Program-made: the position numbers and the translations under genes | Assembly: GCF_900111805.1 (NCBI RefSeq) | Contig: NZ_FOJN01000014.1 | Coordinates: forward strand, 58,695-122,694 | DNA: 64,000 nt | Direction of reading: 5' to 3' | From: Rhodococcoides kroppenstedtii | Lineage (GTDB): Bacteria > Actinomycetota > Actinomycetes > Mycobacteriales > Mycobacteriaceae | Shown here: one piece after another, positions 62,076-64,000 of the stretch | Layout: every line of letters begins with the position of its first letter | Numbering within the stretch: the first letter of the stretch is position 1 | The notes under the pieces: model-generated | Told to the model about the DNA's origin: nothing | What the model saw: only the letters and a program-made list of their open reading frames with translations | The model's database searches: none

Positions 62076-63755
62076 ATGTCTTCCTCCACTCACGATCGCG
62101 AATTCGACGCGGCCACCCGGTCATCGGACGATCCACTGCGTGCCGAGCACGACGTGCTGGTGGTCGGCTTCGGTCCGGTCGGCAAGGTCGTCGCCGCGCA
62201 CCTCGGCGCGCGCGGTCACCGGGTGCTCGTGGTGGAGCGAGCCGACTCGGCGTATCCGCTGCCCCGCGCCGTCACGCACTGTTCCGACGTCGCCCGGATT
62301 CTGCAGTCGGTCGGCCTCGCGCCCGATTCGATCCCGCACATCACCGAGCCGTACGACGCGATGTACGTCTGGACCAACGGCGCCGGCGAGACCCTCGTGG
62401 AGGTCGACTGGAGTGGACGCGGCGAATCGGATTGGTACAACACGTATTTCTTCGACCAGCCCTCCCTCGAACACGCTCTCGACGAGGTGGTGGCGTCCGG
62501 GCCCCGGGTCGAGGTGGTGCGTGGGGCGGAGGTGACGGCGCTCGTCGACGGTCCCGATGCGGCTGTGGTGACGGTGCGCCGTCGCGGCGCGGAGGGCGGG
62601 GACGGCGAGGACAGCGGGGACGGCGAGGACAGCGAGGTGCGCGCCCGATACGTCGTCGGCGCGGACGGGGCGCACAGCACGGTCCGTGCGGCGATGGGTC
62701 TCGGATGGCACGACGACGGTTACGCGCACGACTGGTTGGTCGTCGACGTCGAACCCGGTGCCGGAGCGTCGTTTCCGACGGGCGCGACGCAACGATGCGA
62801 CACCGATCGTCCGTCCACCATGGTTCCGGGTGGTCCCGGCCGGCGTCGGTGGGAATTCATGCGACTGCCGGGCGAGGACGCGGACACGCTGAACACTCCC
62901 GACTCCGCGTGGGCACTCCTCGCGCCGTGGGGGCCGACCCCGGAGACCGCCGAGCTCGTGCGGCACTCCGTGTACACGTTCGAGGCCGGCTGGGCCGAGC
63001 GGTGGCGCCGCGGGCGCGTCCTCGTTGCCGGCGACGCCGCCCATCTCATGCCGCCGTTCGCCGGCCAGGGCCTCGGCGCCGGTCTGCGGGACGCCATGAA
63101 CCTGACGTGGAAGCTCGACGCCGTTCTGCGCGGTGTTGCGTCTCCCGATCTTCTCGACTCGTACACCACCGAGCGACAGCACCACGCACGGGCATTCGTC
63201 GACTTCTCGGTCTCGCTGGGGAAGGTCATCTGCATCACCGACCCCGACGAGGCCGCCGAGCGCGACCGACGACTGCAGGCGGAGCACCGCGCCGGGGACA
63301 GGCCGAGACCACCGCGCCCCGGCCTCGGTCCCGGCCTGCACGTCGGCGAGCAAGGCGGCGCGTTGTCCCGGCAGGGGCGGGTGCGGACCCCCAGCGGCAC
63401 AGGTCGTTTCGACGACGTGCTGGACGGGCCGGGCGCCCTGCTGTTGCGTCGGGCCGAGGTCACGCCGGAGCTCTCGACGCAGGACCGTGCGGACCTCGCC
63501 GCACTGCACGTGACCGTGGTGGCCTTGTCCGGGGACGGGTCGGCGGCGCGGACCGCGGACGTCACGGTGGTCGAGGACGTCGACGGCACCTACACCGCGT
63601 GGTTGGACGAACTGGCGGCCGACGTGGTGCTGGTCCGGCCGGACTTCCACCTCTACGGCACCGGGTCCGCGGGCGACGCCGGAACACTCGTCCGCGGCTT
63701 TCTCGAGGGGGTGCGGGCAGGATCTTGCGTGCGTGTCGGCAGCTCGAACGTATGA
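62076..63755 (+). CDS. FAD-dependent aromatic hydroxylase (MhpA-like)
   Basis: 559 residues of the class A flavoprotein monooxygenase family: FAD motif VLVVGFGPVGKVVAAHL, RARYVVGADGAHSTVR (DG motif), and VLVAGDAAHLMPPFAGQGLGAGLRDAMNL. The C-terminal thioredoxin-like domain (about 400-559) is present. It hydroxylates a phenolic ring, as in 3-hydroxyphenylpropionate breakdown. Residues 175-186 carry a tandem GDGEDS duplication. ATG 62076, 87 bases after iclR. Its stop codon lies inside the SOS-like box of the next gene. Confidence 0.85.
   Translation: MSSSTHDREFDAATRSSDDPLRAEHDVLVVGFGPVGKVVAAHLGARGHRVLVVERADSAYPLPRAVTHCSDVARILQSVGLAPDSIPHITEPYDAMYVWTNGAGETLVEVDWSGRGESDWYNTYFFDQPSLEHALDEVVASGPRVEVVRGAEVTALVDGPDAAVVTVRRRGAEGGDGEDSGDGEDSEVRARYVVGADGAHSTVRAAMGLGWHDDGYAHDWLVVDVEPGAGASFPTGATQRCDTDRPSTMVPGGPGRRRWEFMRLPGEDADTLNTPDSAWALLAPWGPTPETAELVRHSVYTFEAGWAERWRRGRVLVAGDAAHLMPPFAGQGLGAGLRDAMNLTWKLDAVLRGVASPDLLDSYTTERQHHARAFVDFSVSLGKVICITDPDEAAERDRRLQAEHRAGDRPRPPRPGLGPGLHVGEQGGALSRQGRVRTPSGTGRFDDVLDGPGALLLRRAEVTPELSTQDRADLAALHVTVVALSGDGSAARTADVTVVEDVDGTYTAWLDELAADVVLVRPDFHLYGTGSAGDAGTLVRGFLEGVRAGSCVRVGSSNV
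62598..62633. repeat. 18-base tandem duplication in the FAD hydroxylase gene
   Basis: Two perfect copies of an 18-base unit starting GGGGACGGCGAGG, adding the hexapeptide GDGEDS twice in a surface loop. In frame; probably slippage. Confidence 0.85.
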
Positions 63756-63785
63756 TCGATTTCTGTCGGTGGGTCGACCTACACT
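63744..63785 (+). promoter_or_regulatory. SOS-like box plus RecA-NDp (PafBC-type) promoter of the second DUF222 gene
   Basis: TCGAAC-GTAT-GATCGA (63744-63759) matches 11 of 12 positions of the mycobacterial LexA box. TGTCGGTG (63764-63771), exactly 8 bases, TACACT (63780-63785) matches the RecA-independent damage promoter and is nearly identical to the element at 85-106. The box overlaps the stop codon of the hydroxylase gene. ATG 63792 follows the -10 by six bases, so the transcript may be leaderless. Confidence 0.75.
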
Positions 63786-63791
63786 GAATTC

Positions 63792-64000
63792 ATGTCGTCG
63801 GGGGGCGGCGGGAACGGACCCGCACACACAACACCACCATCGCTGCACGCACCGGTGGATGCACCGGTCTCACCGGTCACCGCGGCGCGAGCCGCCCTGG
63901 CCGAAGCGATCGCCGACCTCGCCGCCCTCGACACCCGCGGAACCGGCATCGAAGACCTCCTCGCCCTCGTCATCGACTCCGAACACGCCACCCGCACCCT
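63792..64000 (+). CDS. DUF222/HNH endonuclease, N-terminal part (runs off the window)
   Basis: Only about 69 codons are visible. A Gly/Pro/Thr-rich start is followed by AARAALAEAIADLAALDTRGTGIEDLLALV, the usual opening helix of DUF222 proteins. Family assignment rests on this and on the upstream control region shared with the DUF222/HNH gene at 139-2082. The HNH part lies beyond the window. Confidence 0.7.
   Translation, partial: MSSGGGGNGPAHTTPPSLHAPVDAPVSPVTAARAALAEAIADLAALDTRGTGIEDLLALVIDSEHATRT

Overview
The window reads as chromosome of a high-GC, mycolic-acid-producing actinobacterium, most likely Rhodococcus in the broad sense (Mycobacteriales). The evidence is a mycolic-acid-type cyclopropane methyltransferase, a full-length carboxylic acid reductase, DUF222/HNH (13E12-type) endonuclease genes at both ends, a PacL-CtpC metal ATPase pair, frequent GTG starts and many 4-base start/stop overlaps. 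I see no tRNA, rRNA, IS element, prophage or CRISPR array.

Layout. 0.1-2.1 kb: a DUF222/HNH endonuclease with a DNA-damage promoter. 2.1-4.9 kb: PIG-L deacetylase, DUF3140 protein, family-4 glycosyltransferase. 4.9-7.3 kb: a partner-switching module (STAS antagonist, anti-sigma kinase, GAF-PP2C phosphatase). 7.3-22.9 kb: a stress and maintenance region holding PncC and NadE, a ferritin-like protein, NUDIX, heme catalase, manganese catalase, an APC permease, a three-repeat acidic peptide translationally coupled to a JmjC oxygenase, Idi, phospholipase D, RecQ, a mycolate-type methyltransferase and ChaB. Several of these genes share a SigF/SigB-type promoter (GTTT, 15-16 bases, GGGTA).

22.9-31.7 kb is a metal-homeostasis island. 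PacL-CtpC efflux faces a Nik/Opp/Cnt-type ABC importer with one fused double permease and a coupled MFS exporter, and a Fur/Zur-like palindrome sits on the importer promoter. 31.7-40.5 kb carries an uncharacterised GNAT-like protein, a ferredoxin-fused FprB-type reductase, an AurF-like diiron oxygenase, an ABC1 kinase and the carboxylic acid reductase. 40.6-50.9 kb has an old yellow enzyme plus TetR facing a mycosporine-like amino acid operon (a HAD pseudo-enzyme, mysA, mysB, mysC, mysD and a TauD-type dioxygenase), followed by LysR and MFS genes.

50.9-58.3 kb holds an AceE-like TPP enzyme and an operon (amidohydrolase, DUF59 protein, alcohol dehydrogenase, ABM monooxygenase) resembling the accessory part of propane monooxygenase clusters but with no hydroxylase. 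An AcoR/MimR-type activator is divergent to it. 58.3-63.8 kb: MsrA, then a FAH-family hydrolase facing a DUF3500, IclR and FAD-hydroxylase operon that looks catabolic. A second DUF222 gene with the same DNA-damage promoter begins at 63.79 kb and runs off the end.

The strongest leads are the repeat-peptide/JmjC pair, the Zur-like-controlled Cnt-type island, the mycosporine operon with its dead HAD and extra dioxygenase, and the dual LexA/PafBC-type control of both DUF222 genes. All functional calls are by reading motifs; no database search was run.
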